Source: Nicotiana tabacum (Eukaryota > Streptophyta > Magnoliopsida > Solanales > Solanaceae). From it: DNA of 64,000 nt. A program made the translations under genes and the position numbers. The notes beneath the pieces are model-generated. The model worked only from the letters and a program-made list of their open reading frames with translations. It was not told where the DNA came from and did not search any database. The DNA is taken from contig NC_134094.1 in assembly GCF_000715075.1 (NCBI RefSeq), forward strand, positions 82,661,120 through 82,725,119. Direction: 5' to 3'. This document shows, piece after piece, positions 39,302-51,740 of this stretch (the first letter of the stretch is position 1; each line of letters opens with the position of its first letter).

Positions 39302-39314
39302 AAGTGAAGGAGAA
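39302..39314 (+). other. Polypurine tract of element B
   Basis: AAGTGAAGGAGAA directly before the 3' LTR start (TGTAACGACC at 39,315); it would prime plus-strand DNA synthesis. Confidence 0.8.
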
Positions 39315-41890
39315 TGTAACGACCCGACCGGTTGTTTTGAGCTCTGGCGTGTCGTTCGGCGGTTTGAAGTCTTGAGTAGCTTTACGTCAGGTATTATGAC
39401 TTGTACGCATGGTCGGAATTGAGTTTCGGGAAGTTCGGAGTGATTTGGAAAGAAAATTCTAATTTCGGAAGCTTTAAGTTGAAAGAGTTGACCAAGGTTT
39501 AACTTTTGAGTAAACGACCTCGGAATCAGAATTTGAGTGTTCCAATAGGTTAGTATGAGGATTTCGGACTCGGGCGTATGTTCAGGTCGAGCATCGGGTG
39601 GACTGGGAGTATTTCGGCGCTTATTACTGAAGGTTGGCATTTGTTTTAAGGTTTAAGAACTCCCTAACTTTGGGTTGAAGTGGATTTTAATGTTATCGAT
39701 GTCCGTTTGGAATTCCGAGCCTGAAAATAGTTTCGTATGGTGAATTTGGTCTTAGGAGCGTGTTCGGACGTTTATTTGGAAGTCTGTAGGTTGTTTCGGC
39801 ATCAATTGGCGAAAGTTGGAAATTTGGATGATTTTTGGGAAGTTTGACCGGGAGTGGACTTTTTGATATCAAGGTCGGATTCCTATTTCGAAAGTGGGAG
39901 TAGGTCTGTAATGTCAATTATGACTTGTGTGCAAAATTTGAGGTCAATCAGATTTGATTTGATAGGTTTCGGCGTCGGATGTAGAAGTTTGAAGTTCTAA
40001 AGTTCATAAAGCTTGAATTGGGGTGCGATTCGAGGTTTTGATGTTGTTTGAAGCGATTTGAGGCCTCGATCAAGCTCGTGTTATATTTTGGGACTTGTTA
40101 GTGTGATTGGACGGGGTCCCGGGAGCATCGGGTGTGATTCGGGGTGATTTCGGACCAAGTTTAGTTGTTATGCTGATGTTGTTGCTGGTGCTGGTTTTGT
40201 CCTTCGCGAAGGAGGGTTCGCGAACGCGAAGAAGGATTTTGGGCCATTGATTTTTGTTCATTGCGAACGCGACACAGGGGTCCCAAACGCGTAGAAGGGC
40301 CTGAGGAACCTACGTGAACGCGAAGGGTCGATCGCGAACACGTAGAAGGAGAGGGGGAACTGGGCCTGGAGTAGGTTGGCCTTCACGAACGCGGCGTAGG
40401 TGACGCGGACGCGAAGAGGAAATTTTGGGGCAGTTTCATTTGGCCTTCGCGAACGCGAGGCTTGTCACGCGAACACGAAGAAGGTTGGACTGGGCAGTGT
40501 CTTTTAAAGACGGGGATTTGGCCATTTTTACCTCATTTCCTCCCTGAGAGCCGACCTTGGAGCGATTTTGGGGTACCATTTTCACTGTCAATCATGAGGT
40601 AAGTGACTTCTACCAGTTGTGAGTTAAATATAAGAATTTAGGCTTGTAAATTCATGAAAATTAGTAGAAATTTGGGGTTTTGAAGAAAAACCTAAAAACT
40701 GGTATTTTTGGATTTTTATCATGAAATTGAGTATGGAATTGGGAATAAATTATATAATTGAGTTCGTAATCTTGTGGTTAAAATTTATCTTCAAAATTTT
40801 TCGAAATCCGGGCACATGGGCCCGAGGGTAAATTTTATCGACTTTTCGAGCATAGTTGAAAACTATTTAAATTGATTAGTTATGGATATTAGAACACATA
40901 ATGATTGATTTGCACATTGTTTGCATAATTTTGGATCGACAAACATCGATCTGAGGTGTTAGAGTGGCATTGGAGCCGGCTATAGAACTTCAGAGCGAGG
41001 TAAGTCTCTTGTCTAACCTTGTAAGAGGGAATTTACCCCATAAGTGATTTAAATTAATATCTGCTGCTAATTGTGGGGGCTACGTACGCACGAGGTGACG
41101 AGAGTCCGTGCGTAGCTACTAATTAGTAGCCCGAATATTCACGAGCAAATCTTTCCACTGATGCCCGGGAGTTTTATGGTATTCCTTATTTATTTAATAA
41201 TGACACTTGACATTCTTTTGAGTTGTTATGGTAGAATACAAGATTTAGAAATTTATGCTTTAAAAGAAATATTTGAAAGATTATGTAACTTACAGATTTA
41301 TCTCATTATTTCCGTACGCTTCATATCGGCTCACGCTTTCATTATGTTGCTTTATTGGACCTTTAGTAAGTGTCGATGTCGACCTCTCGTCATAACTTTT
41401 TCGAGGTTAAACTTGATACTTGTTGGGTACGGGTTGATTTACGTACTCATACTACACTTGCTGCATATTTTGTGCAGGTACATATATGTCTAATGGTCTT
41501 TTGGGCGCAGAGGCGCGGCTATTGCGGGGCCTTACGGTGAGCTGCATTCCATGTTACGAATCCACATCATACATAGTCTCCATCAAAGTTATTTATATTC
41601 TCCTGTCTAATTTGTATTCCAGACAGAGATTGTATTTTATCATATTTCCTAGTTGATGCTCATACGCTTGTGACACCGGGTTTTGGGGGTTCCTACTGGA
41701 GGTTTAGTATGGTAGTTCACATAATTATCATTGTTTCACCCTGTAAATTCTATTTCATACTATTTAATTAATGGAAATTATGTTTTCAAAAGTAATAGAA
41801 ATGAGTAATTAAATTAGTAAATTACCGTTGGCTTATCTGACGGCGGCGCTAGGTGCCATCACGATCTATAATAGATTTTGGGTCATGACA
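39315..41890 (+). mobile_element. 3' LTR of element B, 2,576 bp
   Basis: Starts TGTAACGACCCGACCGG and ends GGGTCATGACA. It matches the 5' LTR closely throughout, but lacks the block equal to 33,419-33,785 of the 5' copy, so its hairpin array is gone. Its palindrome cluster (40,201-40,470) is longer than the 5' copy's. GGTAAGT sites at 40,599 and 41,000, the stem-loop at 41,079-41,116 and TTTTGTGCAG ending at 41,476 are kept. Confidence 0.92.
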
Positions 41891-41895
41891 TTAAC

Positions 41896-43573
41896 TTTTT
41901 CATCAACCATTTAATTTAAAATTTATTATCATAAGGAAGACTGACAAAGAATAAATGCACCAATCATCCGTCAGTGGAAGAATATTTTAGAGATAAAATA
42001 TTACCCCGAATAAATAAAATTTCTATGATAGCCAAGATACCGAATATGCACAAAATTATAACAAAACACATCATTGCAACATAACACATTAGGGTTGTCA
42101 ATGGAATCAAATTAATTTGCTTAAATCAGGCAAAATAATTAAATAAATAGCTTGCACAAAAAAGTAAAAAAATAAAGCCAACATACAATATAAAGTAACT
42201 ATTTCTGCAGGCATGTTAGAACCAATTGAAGCATGTGCATAACTACTAACATAAAGACAATGAAATAGACAAACTAAATACCCAAAATAAGCAATGCAAC
42301 ACTTGTTGTTTCATGTAAGTACTTGAAGTAATTTAGGCCTTACCATCATAATGATAAACAAAAATATATGGAGAACAAATTGGAAGGACTTTAGACTTCC
42401 AAAATAAGGGCAATTAAATTGGAATTCAAATTTAGGGCTTAACAGCGCCTTCAACAAAGAAATTGTGAACCACCCTGACCAAGTCGTCAACAAAAATATT
42501 CCAACAGTGATAATAAAAAAGACTCCCTCTTATTGACTAGGCCAACTCCTTTACTAGTTATTTCTCCAAAATTATAGATGTGCTTGACCATATGCTGAGA
42601 AATTAAACAAAAAGAGGTACCAAGTTGAATAGTTCATAGCCATTACCATTTGAAGTGATGGAGGAAGAGCTTTAACTCTTCTTTGCTAGAAGAGGAAGCC
42701 TTTTTCACTGAAGTTGATTCATGGCTTATGAAATCCTTAATAGTTTCTCGAAGTCCATATATAATTTAATTTGCTAGGTCGATGTAGATCAATAAGAAGA
42801 CATCTTTTAGCATGGTACATATCCTAAAAGTTTACGAGCAATGAATACTTATCATAGTCCAAGACAAGGCAATTGTAATATACACATATATAAACTCATG
42901 CAAAAGTACTTTTTTTCTATCAAAGACGTCCATTCAGGAGGTTGGTACTATTTTTCATATATAGTCAGAAGATACACCAAAATATGGATGTGTATTTGAA
43001 GGGAATTTTTTTTAAATTTTTATGTTTACTTGCTATTGTCAACATGATCTGAATACACATGGTACATACACACTGTTGACAAAACCTTGCAAAGTTCGGA
43101 ACTTTACTTTTTCGTCAAGCTATTATAGACCCTCTAGCTTCTTAGTGGGAAACTGGAAGTAAGATTCTATTATTTTTTTTAAAATTATTCCTTCAAGGAT
43201 TAAATATCGTTATACTTTGTATATCAAATAAATTCAAAAATTGGCTTTGGCCTCCCAATCTTTATGTGCCTTTCAGTTCATTATCTTTCCCGCCTTTGAG
43301 TTTGTGTGATTGCCTTAGTTCAAGCACAATTTTGTACTTATTTCTTGGTTAGGACAGAAGTTGTGAGTAGCATACATGCTATCAAGTTGTCCACACGTTG
43401 CTTACTTGAGTTAAGCCCGTGACACGTTCAATTCCAAATAAGAAATGAATAATGAATTAAGAATAAAAATATTTTACTTTATCTTGACCATAAAAAGTCA
43501 CTTTATGAAGATATAATCGCTTACCTTTTGGATAAAAATTGTCCTATCGTGTCATGCAAATGATCAAATATTT
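41896..43573. other. Intergenic spacer
   Basis: AT-rich DNA between elements B and D. No gene, known repeat or boundary recognised. Confidence 0.35.
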
Positions 43574-43578
43574 ATAAT

Positions 43579-46563
43579 TGTCATGATCCAAAATTTTTCA
43601 CCGACGGGACCGTGATGGCGCCTAACATTTCACTTGCTAGGCAAGCCAACGTTACAAAAATCGTTAAACCAATTCATTATTTTCATTCAGTAAATAACAA
43701 TAATTAACTAAGATGAAATATAATAAGTGCGGAATATCATAAAACTGTATTAATTACTACCACCCGGATCTGGAGTCACAATTCACGAGCATTCTAGAAT
43801 TTACTACAAGTAATAGCTTGAAAGAAATACAACTGTCTGAATGAATGAAGACAGTAGGACATAAAATATAGACGGGGACTTCACGGTCTGTGAACGCCGA
43901 CAGATCTACCTTGAGTCTCCGGACAGCGGACCAATAGCAAATCTCGATCAACCTGAGCGGGTATCAAAATCTGCACAGAAAGTGCAGAGTGCATCATCAG
44001 TACAACTGACCCCATGTACTGGTAAGTGTCGAGCCAAACCTCGGCGAAGTAGTGACGAGGCTAAGACAAGACACCCACATATAACCTGAACAGTATAATA
44101 ATGCTAGTGGCAACAACAGTAAATAAAGAAATAACGCTGAAATAATGGGAAAGGGACATACAATGGGGGAATACAACATAAAGAGTGAGAATAATGAAAA
44201 GACAGAATTAAACAGAAAATCCTTAAACGAATTGAGCAATTAAAACAACAAAGGAAAACTGCACGACATCACTCTTCGTGCTTTTACTCTCAACCTCACC
44301 AAATAAATAAATGGAACGGCACGGCATCACCCTTCGTATTTTTACTCTAAACCTCACCCAAATAAATAAATAGAACTGCACGGCATCACCCTTCGTGCTT
44401 TTTCTCTCAACCTCACCCAAATAAATAAATAGAACGGCACGGCATCACCCTTCGTGCTTTTACTCTCAACCTCACTAAATAAATAAATAGAATGGCACGA
44501 CATCACCCTTCGTGCATTAAACCTCTTATAATATACACGGCATCACCCTTCGTGCTTTACACTCTTCCTCACAATAAGGATAATGCATGCACGACATCAC
44601 CCTTCATGCTTGACACTCCTCCTCACCAATCACAGAATCAATAACAACGGATAGATAAGAGTATCATAAAGAAACCAACATTTTACCCATAATCAATAGC
44701 ACAATGTAATCTCAACCTTGAATCAATATTCAAAAGTTACCAAATCTCAGTGAAACCAGATATGAGTCACCCAACATTTCAAACAACCCACTAAGCATGG
44801 ATAGTAGAATTTAAGGCTACAAAATAGACAAGAATAGAATTTCACTCGCATGTTATGACTCGACAACGACACATAGATGCTCGTCACCTCACCTATACAT
44901 CGTATTTAACAACCAAACACGTGGCAAATGAACACATAATACCTATTCCCTCAAGCCAAAGTTAGACACGACACTTACCTCGCTCCGAAGGCCACCTAAT
45001 TATCAATCACAGCTTTTTCTTTGGAATTCACCTCCAAACCACTCGTATCTATTCAAAAGTGACTCAATAATATCAAATATTTCTAAAGGAATCAATTATA
45101 TTGCGTAAGTTAAGTTTTCCCAAATTTTCCCCTAAAAAGTCAAAAAACTCGACCCCGGGCCCGCTTGATCAAAACCCGAGGTTCGGACCAAAATCCTTTT
45201 ACCCATTCACCCCCGATCCTGAATATGTAATTAGTTTTGGAATCCGACCTCAAATTGGGGTCTAAATCCTCAAATTTCGAAATTTCTAAGTTCTACCCAA
45301 AAATCATAATTTCACCATAAAAATTCTAGATTCTAGGTTGAAATATTGTTATAAGATGTAAAAGATTAAAAGAAAAGAGTTAGGAATCACTTACCTATGA
45401 TTTGGGGAAGATTTGATCTTTGAAAAATTGCCTCTTAAGGTTTAGGGTTTTGAAAATATGAAGAATGAATGAAAAATCTTGTCTAAGTCCAAAGTTATCA
45501 GCTGCGGATGTCGCATTTGCGACCTGAGCTTCGCAATTACGAAGCTCGCAAATGCGAAGGGGTCATCGCAAATGCGAGATCCTTCACATTTTCGCTGCCT
45601 TCGCATTTGCGAAGAATATGTCGCATTTGCGGCAACTGCCCCATCGCATTTGCGAGCATAAATTCGCATTTGCGAACATACCCTTCCCCAGACCCCCATC
45701 GCAATTGCGAAGAAAAATCTCGCAATTGCGAGAAAATGCTGGCCCAGACCTTCTTCGCAATTGCGATAGATACCTCCCAATTGCCAGGCCTGCTTTGTTC
45801 GCATTTGCGAAGCCTGATCTCGCAATTGCGAGATCAGAGACCTGCTACAGACACCAGTTACACCAACAATTCTCTAAGTTCTAAAATCACTTTGTAGCCT
45901 ATCCGAAACTTACCCGAGCCCTCGGGACTCCAAACCAAACATGCACACAAGTCTAAAATTATCATACAAACTTGCTCGCGCGATCAAATCGCCAGAATAA
46001 AACCTAGAACTACGAATTTAGCACCAAATCAACTGAAATTAGCAAGAACACTTTAAAATTCATATCATCTCAACTGGATGTCCGAAACACGTCAAATCAA
46101 CTCCGTTTCTTACCAAATTTCACAGACAAGTCTTAAATATCATAACAAACCTGTACCGGGCTTCGGATCCAGAATACGGACCCGGCACTAACAATGCCAA
46201 ACATCAATCAATTCTTAAAAATAATTAATTTTCAGACTTTTAATTTTCATCAAAAATTTATAACTTGAGCTAGGGACCTCCGAATTCAATTTCGGGCATA
46301 CGCCCAGGTCCCATAATTTGATACGGACCCACGGGACCGTCAAAACATGGATCCGGTCCCGTTTACCAAAAATATTGACCGAAGTCAACTAAAATCAACT
46401 TTTAAGGCATAAATTCTTATTTTCATCAATTTTCAACATAAAAGCTTTTCGAAAACCTGCTCAGACTGCGTACGTAAATCGAGGAGGGTAAAAATGAGAT
46501 TTTTAAAGCTTAAGAGCGCAAATTCGAGTTCTAAAACATAAGATCACCTTTTGGGTCATCACA
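43579..46563 (-). mobile_element. 3' LTR of element D, 2,985 bp
   Basis: Plus-strand left end TGTCATGATCC, right end GGGTCATCACA. The duplication ATAAT flanks the whole element (43,574-43,578 and 54,676-54,680). Modules on the minus strand: palindrome cluster (45,503-45,832), GGTAAGT at 45,394 and 44,978, stem-loop (44,866-44,903), hairpin array (44,262-44,625) and TCTGTGCAG ending at 43,971. Compared with the 5' LTR it is, by eye, about nine-tenths identical, so the insertion is not recent. Confidence 0.95.
44262..44625 (-). repeat. Hairpin array of LTR D (3' copy), period about 60 bp
   Basis: About seven copies of CACGGCATCACCCTTCGTGC with spacers TTTTACTCTCAACCTCACC and AAATAAATAAATAGAAC. 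The word contains GCACG ... CGTGC, a small hairpin. The 5' LTR carries the equivalent array at 52,423-52,790. Open frames through it are artefacts. Confidence 0.92.
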
Positions 46564-46580
46564 TTCTCCACCTCTAAAAC
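46564..46580 (-). other. Polypurine tract of element D
   Basis: Minus strand AGAGGTGGAGAA, directly next to the 3' LTR. Confidence 0.8.
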
Positions 46581-49500
46581 AACCGTTTGTCCTCGAATGG
46601 ACATAGAAAAGTACCTGGGCTGGTGAAAAGGTGGGGATATCTACTCCGCATATCGAATTCGGACTCCCAAGTAGCTGCCTCAATAGGCTGACCTCTCCAC
46701 TGCACTCGAACTGAAGGGTAACTCTTTGATCTCAACTGGCGAACTTGCCGGGCTAGAATTGCCACCGGCTCCTCCTCGTAAGTCAAATCCTTATCCAACT
46801 GGACAGAGCTGAAATCTAACACATGGGATAGATCGCTGTGATACTTTTGAAGCATGGACACATGGAATACCGAATGAACAGCTGCTAAACTAGGTGGCAA
46901 CGCAAGCCTATCCTTCATGGGCGATACACGAAGTAATATCCTCTCTCCGACCATGAATGCCACATCACGAACTCTATGATCAGCATAACTCCTTTGCCTG
47001 GACTGAGCTGTACGAAGTCGATACTGTATAATCTTGACCTTGTCCAAGGCCTCCTGAACTAAATCTGTACCCAATCACCGAGCCTCCCCCGGCTCAAACC
47101 ACCCAACTGGCGACCTACACCGTCTACCATATAATACCTCATAGGGAGCCATCTGAATGCATGACTGGTAGTTGTTATTGTAGGCAAACTCCGCTAACGG
47201 CAAAAACTGATCCCGAGAACCTCCAAAGTCAATAACACAGGCGCAGAACATATCCTCCAAGATCTGAATAGTACGCTCGGACTGTCCGTCCGTATGAGGA
47301 TGGAATTATGTGCTCAACTAAATCGGCGTACCTAACTCATGTTGTACTGCCCTCCAAAAGTATGAGGTAAATTGCGTACCTCGATCAAAAATGATAGACA
47401 CGGGGACACCGTGAAGACGGACGATCTCAAGAATGTAAATCTTTGCCAACCGCTCCGAGGAATAGGTAACTGCCACAGGAATAAAATGCGCTGACTTAGT
47501 CAGCCTGTCTACAATAACCCAAACTGCATCGAACTTCCTCTGAGTCCCTGGGAGTCCAATAACAAAATTCATAGTGATACGCTCCCACTTCCACTCAGGA
47601 ATATCTAACCTCTGAAGTAAACCACCAGGTCTTTGATGCTCACACTTTACCTGCTAGCAATTTAGGCACCGAGCTACATAGGCAACTATATCCTTTTTCA
47701 TTATCCTCCACCAATAATGTTGCCGCAAATCTTGATACATTTTGGTGGTACCTGTATGAATAGAATACCTAGAATTATGTGCTTCTTCAAGAATTAATTC
47801 ACGAAGTCCATCCACATTAGGCACACAAATATGACCCTGCATCCTCAAAACTCCATTATCTCCAACAGTAACCTACTTGGCACCCCCGTGCCGCACTGTG
47901 TCTCTAAGGAAAAGTAAATGAAGATCGTCATCCGGCCAATCTTTGATGCGTTCAAACAAAGAAGACCGAGCAACTGTACAAGCTAGAACACGGCTGGGCT
48001 CAGAAACATCTAACCTCACGAACTGGTTGGCCAAGGCCTGAACATCCAATGCAAATGGTCTCTCACCAACTGGAATATATGCAAGGCTACCCATACTGAC
48101 TGACTTTCTACTCAAAGCGTCAGCCACCACGTTGGCCTTCCTAGGATGATACAATATGGTGATATCATAGTCTTTCAATAGCTCCAGCCACCTCCTCTGC
48201 CTCAAATTGAGTTCCTTCTACTTGAACAAATACTGCAAGCTCCGATGATCAGTGAATACCTCACATGGCACGTCGTAAAGGTAGTGCCTCCAAATCTTCA
48301 GCGCGTGAACAATGGCTGCCAGCTCTAGATCATGAACATGGTAATTCTTCTCGTGAACCTTTAGCTGTCGTAAAGCATATGTAATAACCTTGCCACCCTG
48401 CATCAATATCGCACCCATACCAATACGAGATGCGTCATAATATACTGTATAAGATCCTGAACCTATGGGTAACACCAATATCGGTGCCATGGTCAAAGCA
48501 GTCTTGAGCTTCTGAAAGCTCGCTTCACACTCGTCTGACCACCTGAACGGGGCACCCTTCTAGGTCAATCTGGTCAATGGGGTTGCTATGGATGAAAACC
48601 CCTCCACAAATCAATGGTAATAGTCCGCCAAACCCAGGAAACTACGGATATCTATAGCTGATGTGGGTCTAGGCCAGTTCTGGACTGCCTCAATCTTCTT
48701 AGGATCCACCTGAATACCCTTTGCTGATACAATGTGACCCAAGAAAGCAACTAAATTCAACCAAAACTCGTATTTTGAGAACTTAGCATATAACTGGTTG
48801 TCTTTCAGAGTCTGAAGAACGATCCAAAGGTGCTGCTCATACTCCTCTCGACTGTGGGAGTAGATCAATATATCATCAATAAACACAACCACAAAGGAAT
48901 CCAAGTAGGGTTTGACCACCCGGTTCATCAAATCCATGAATGCTGCTGGGGCATTTGTCAGCCCAAATGACATCACTAGAAACTCATAATGCCCATACCG
49001 AGTCCGCAAAGCTGTCTTAGGAACATCGGATGCCCTAATCCTCAACTGATGGTAGCCAGATCTCAAATCAATCTTTGAAAATACCTTGGCACCCTGAAGT
49101 TGATCAAATAAATCATCAATCCTCGGCATTGGATACTTGTTCCTGATGGTGACTTTGTTCAACTGCCGATAATCTATACACATCCCCATCGATCCACCTT
49201 TCTTCTTCACAAACAACACATGTGCACCCCAGGGCAAGGCACTAGGTCTAGTGAAGCCCTTATCAAGAAAATCTTGCAATTGCTCCTTCAATTCTTTCAA
49301 CTCTGGCAGGGCCATGCGATATGGCAGAATGGAAATAGGCTGAGTGCCCGGAGCTAAATCAATGCAAAAATCAATATCCCTATCGGGTGGCATCCCCGGC
49401 AGGTCTGCAGGAAACACCTTTGGAAACTCACGAACAACCGGCACCAAATCTATGAAAGGAACCTTCACACTAGAATCGCGGATATAAGCTAAATAAGCTA

Positions 49501-51538
49501 GGCACCCCTTCTCGACCATATGCCGAGACTTCACATAAGAGATAACCCTGCTGGCAGAATAGCCAAGATTCCCTCTCCACTCTAATCGAGGCAACCCCTG
49601 CAAGGCTAAGGTCACCATCTTGGCGTGATAATCTAATATAGCATGATAAGGTGACAGCCAATCCATACCCAATATGACATCAAAATCAACCATGTCAAGA
49701 AGTAGAATATCTACACGAGTCTAAAGACTCCCAATGGTGACCACACACGAACGATAAACACGATCTACAATAATAGCATCTCCCACTAGTGTGGACACAT
49801 ACACAGGAGCACTCAAAGAATTACGGGGCATAACCAAATAGGAAGCAAAGTAGGATGACACATAAAAGTAAGTAGATCCCGAAAAAAATATAACTGAAGC
49901 ATCTCTACTGCAAACTGAAATAGTACCTGTGATAACAACGTCAGATGACTCAGCCTCAGGCCTGGCTGGGAAAGCATAACACTGGGGCTAGGCCCCACCA
50001 CCCTGAACTACGTCCTTGGGACGGCCTCTAACTGGCTGGTCTCCACCTCTAACGGCCTGACCTCTACCTCTAACAGTCTGGCCTCTACCTCTGGCTGCCT
50101 GACCCCTGCCTCTGGCTGGTTGAGCAGGTGGTGCAGCAACTGATGTCGGAACCATGGCACGAGAACTCTGATGCTGTGAGCTGCCCGTTGCCCGAGGGAA
50201 AAATCTAGCAATGTGCCTCGGATCTCCATAAGTATAACATAACCTCGGTTGCGGTGACTGTTGACCCTGAAACTAACCCTGTCAACCCGAATAACCACCC
50301 TGATAACTCTGGAGTGGAGGTGCACTAATAGGAGCTGGTGGTTCACTGTAGGCTAGCTGGTCGGAATAATGCATCTGAGGGCCACGACCACCTGAGGCAC
50401 CGTGGGATGCCTGAAGCGTTGAATGAAACGGCCTAGGAGGATGGCCTCTACCAAAAGTACTCCTGCCTCTAGACAAGGCACCGCTGAACTCACCGGAATG
50501 ACGAAGTCTCTTGTCAGACCCCTGACCGCCTTGAGTAAGAACCATTTCGACCCGTCTGGCAATATTAGAAGCCGCTTGAAAAGAAATCTCACTCCCAGTT
50601 TCCTCATCCATCTGCAATCTGATAGGCTGAGCAAGTCCATCAATAAACCTCCTCACCCTCTCTCTCTCGGCGAGAAGCAGAAGAATGGCATGACGGGCCA
50701 AATCCACAAAGCGGGTCTCATACTGAGTAACAGTAATACTGCCCTGCTGGAGACGCTCAAACTGACGGCGACGCTCCTCTCTCAATGTGATAGGCAGAAA
50801 CTTCTCTATGAAGAGCTGAGAGAACTGGTCCCAAGTTAGAGCAGGCGACCCAGCTGGTCTGGTCAACAAGTAATCTCTCCATCATTTCTTTGCAGAACCA
50901 GTCATCTGAAATGCAGTAAAATCAACCCCATTGGTCTCCACTATACCCATGTTTCGTTGAACCTCGTGACAGCTGTCAAGATACTCCTGGGGATCCTTTG
51001 AAGGAGTACTACTGAAGTGAACAGGAAAGAGCTTGGTAAACCTGTCCAATCTCCATAAAGCCTCAGAAGACATAGCTGGCCCATCTCTGACCTGTGCCGC
51101 AATAACCGGCTGAACTAATCTGACTGGCTGAGCTGCTGGAGCCTGTTACTGGGGAGCTATCTGCTCCGGAGCGGGAGTGGTAGGAGTCTAGGCTCCTTCT
51201 CCAGCCTGAGAGACTGTTGGTGCCATGGGAAATGCTCCAGTCTGGGCCACACTCTCCATAAGGCCCACGAAATGGACCAAAGCGTCCTAAAGTATTAGGG
51301 TAGCAATGAACCCCTACGGAACCTGAGCTGGTCCGACAGGAACAGTCTGGGCTGGAACCTCCTCGTCAAGCTCTATCTGAGGCTCCACTGCTGGGGTTGC
51401 TGCTCGGGCTCTAGGCTGAGCCCTGCCCCTGCCTCGGCCTCTGGCACGGCCTCGGCCTCGACCTCTGCCCCACGTAGGAGCTGTCACTGGAGGCTCTGGC
51501 TGTTGCTCAGCTAAGGAAGTGGTGCGTGTTCTCGCCAT
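46574..51538 (-). pseudogene. Gag-Pol polyprotein of element D (Tekay/Del-like chromovirus), nonsense-broken
   Basis: One frame runs from ATG 51,538 (MARTRTTSLAEQQ) to the stop at 46,574, 1,655 codons, with no net frameshift but about fifteen internal stops. Order: Arg/Gly-rich N-terminus, capsid (QFSQLFIEKFLPITLREERR, ETRFVDLA, RFIDGLAQPIRLQM), zinc knuckle at about 433, protease, reverse transcriptase with [28 protein letters not shown] and catalytic FIDDILIYS (about 886), RNase H ([10 protein letters not shown]), integrase with HHCC (…CLNC), the DDE residues (VIVDRLTKSAHF, IIFDRGTQFTS, GQSERTIQ), then a chromodomain-like end (VQWRGQPIEAATWESE). Domain order PR-RT-RH-IN-chromodomain marks a Ty3/gypsy chromovirus. 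Two catalytic defects besides the stops: the protease signature reads FSGSTY where A has FDPGSTY, and the knuckle reads CYTYGDPRHIARFF, missing two Cys. Several stops look like CAG to TAG or CGA to TGA. Confidence 0.95.
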
Positions 51539-51726
51539 CTGCGAGAGAATAAGAGTAGAAGAGTTCAATCAGTATTGTGAAAGCAAATTCGCACGACAAA
51601 GAAGAATAGAAGTGAAACTTGTTCCTAAACTTCTTAGCCTCTGGAAGATAAGCACAGACGTCTCTGTACCGATCCTCTGGACTCTACTAAGCTTGCTCGT
51701 GAATCGTGAGACCTAGGCAACCTAGT

Positions 51727-51738
51727 GCTCTGATACCA
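51727..51738 (-). other. Primer binding site of element D (tRNA-iMet)
   Basis: Minus strand TGGTATCAGAGC two bases inside the 5' LTR. Confidence 0.95.
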
Positions 51739-51740
51739 AC

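Larger units (their letters stand above)
34551..39314 (+). mobile_element. Non-coding internal domain of element B (LARD-like)
   Basis: About 4.76 kb lies between the LTRs, 4.05 kb without the inserted MITE. None of the six frames gives gag, protease, reverse transcriptase, RNase H or integrase, even allowing for frame changes; the longest open frames are under 80 codons. Composition differs from host spacers: about even base use, few A/T runs. The first 130 bases after the primer site resemble those of A and D (GTAGGTCTCACGAGTCATGAGCAAG). Near 38,462 is GGATCGGGTTGCACGCCGCA, the hairpin word of LTR A. A large retrotransposon derivative moved by other elements' proteins is the best reading; complete decay of an ancient pol is the alternative. 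Confidence 0.75.

Noticed and set aside
42311..42493. 60-aa frame in the spacer between elements B and D
   Set aside because: Short, isolated and without similarity to any family I know.
45442..45897. Several overlapping frames of 60-129 aa on both strands, recurring at 53,609-54,023
   Set aside because: Open on many frames because TCGCAATTGCGA-type palindromes lack stops; they lie in the LTR palindrome cluster.
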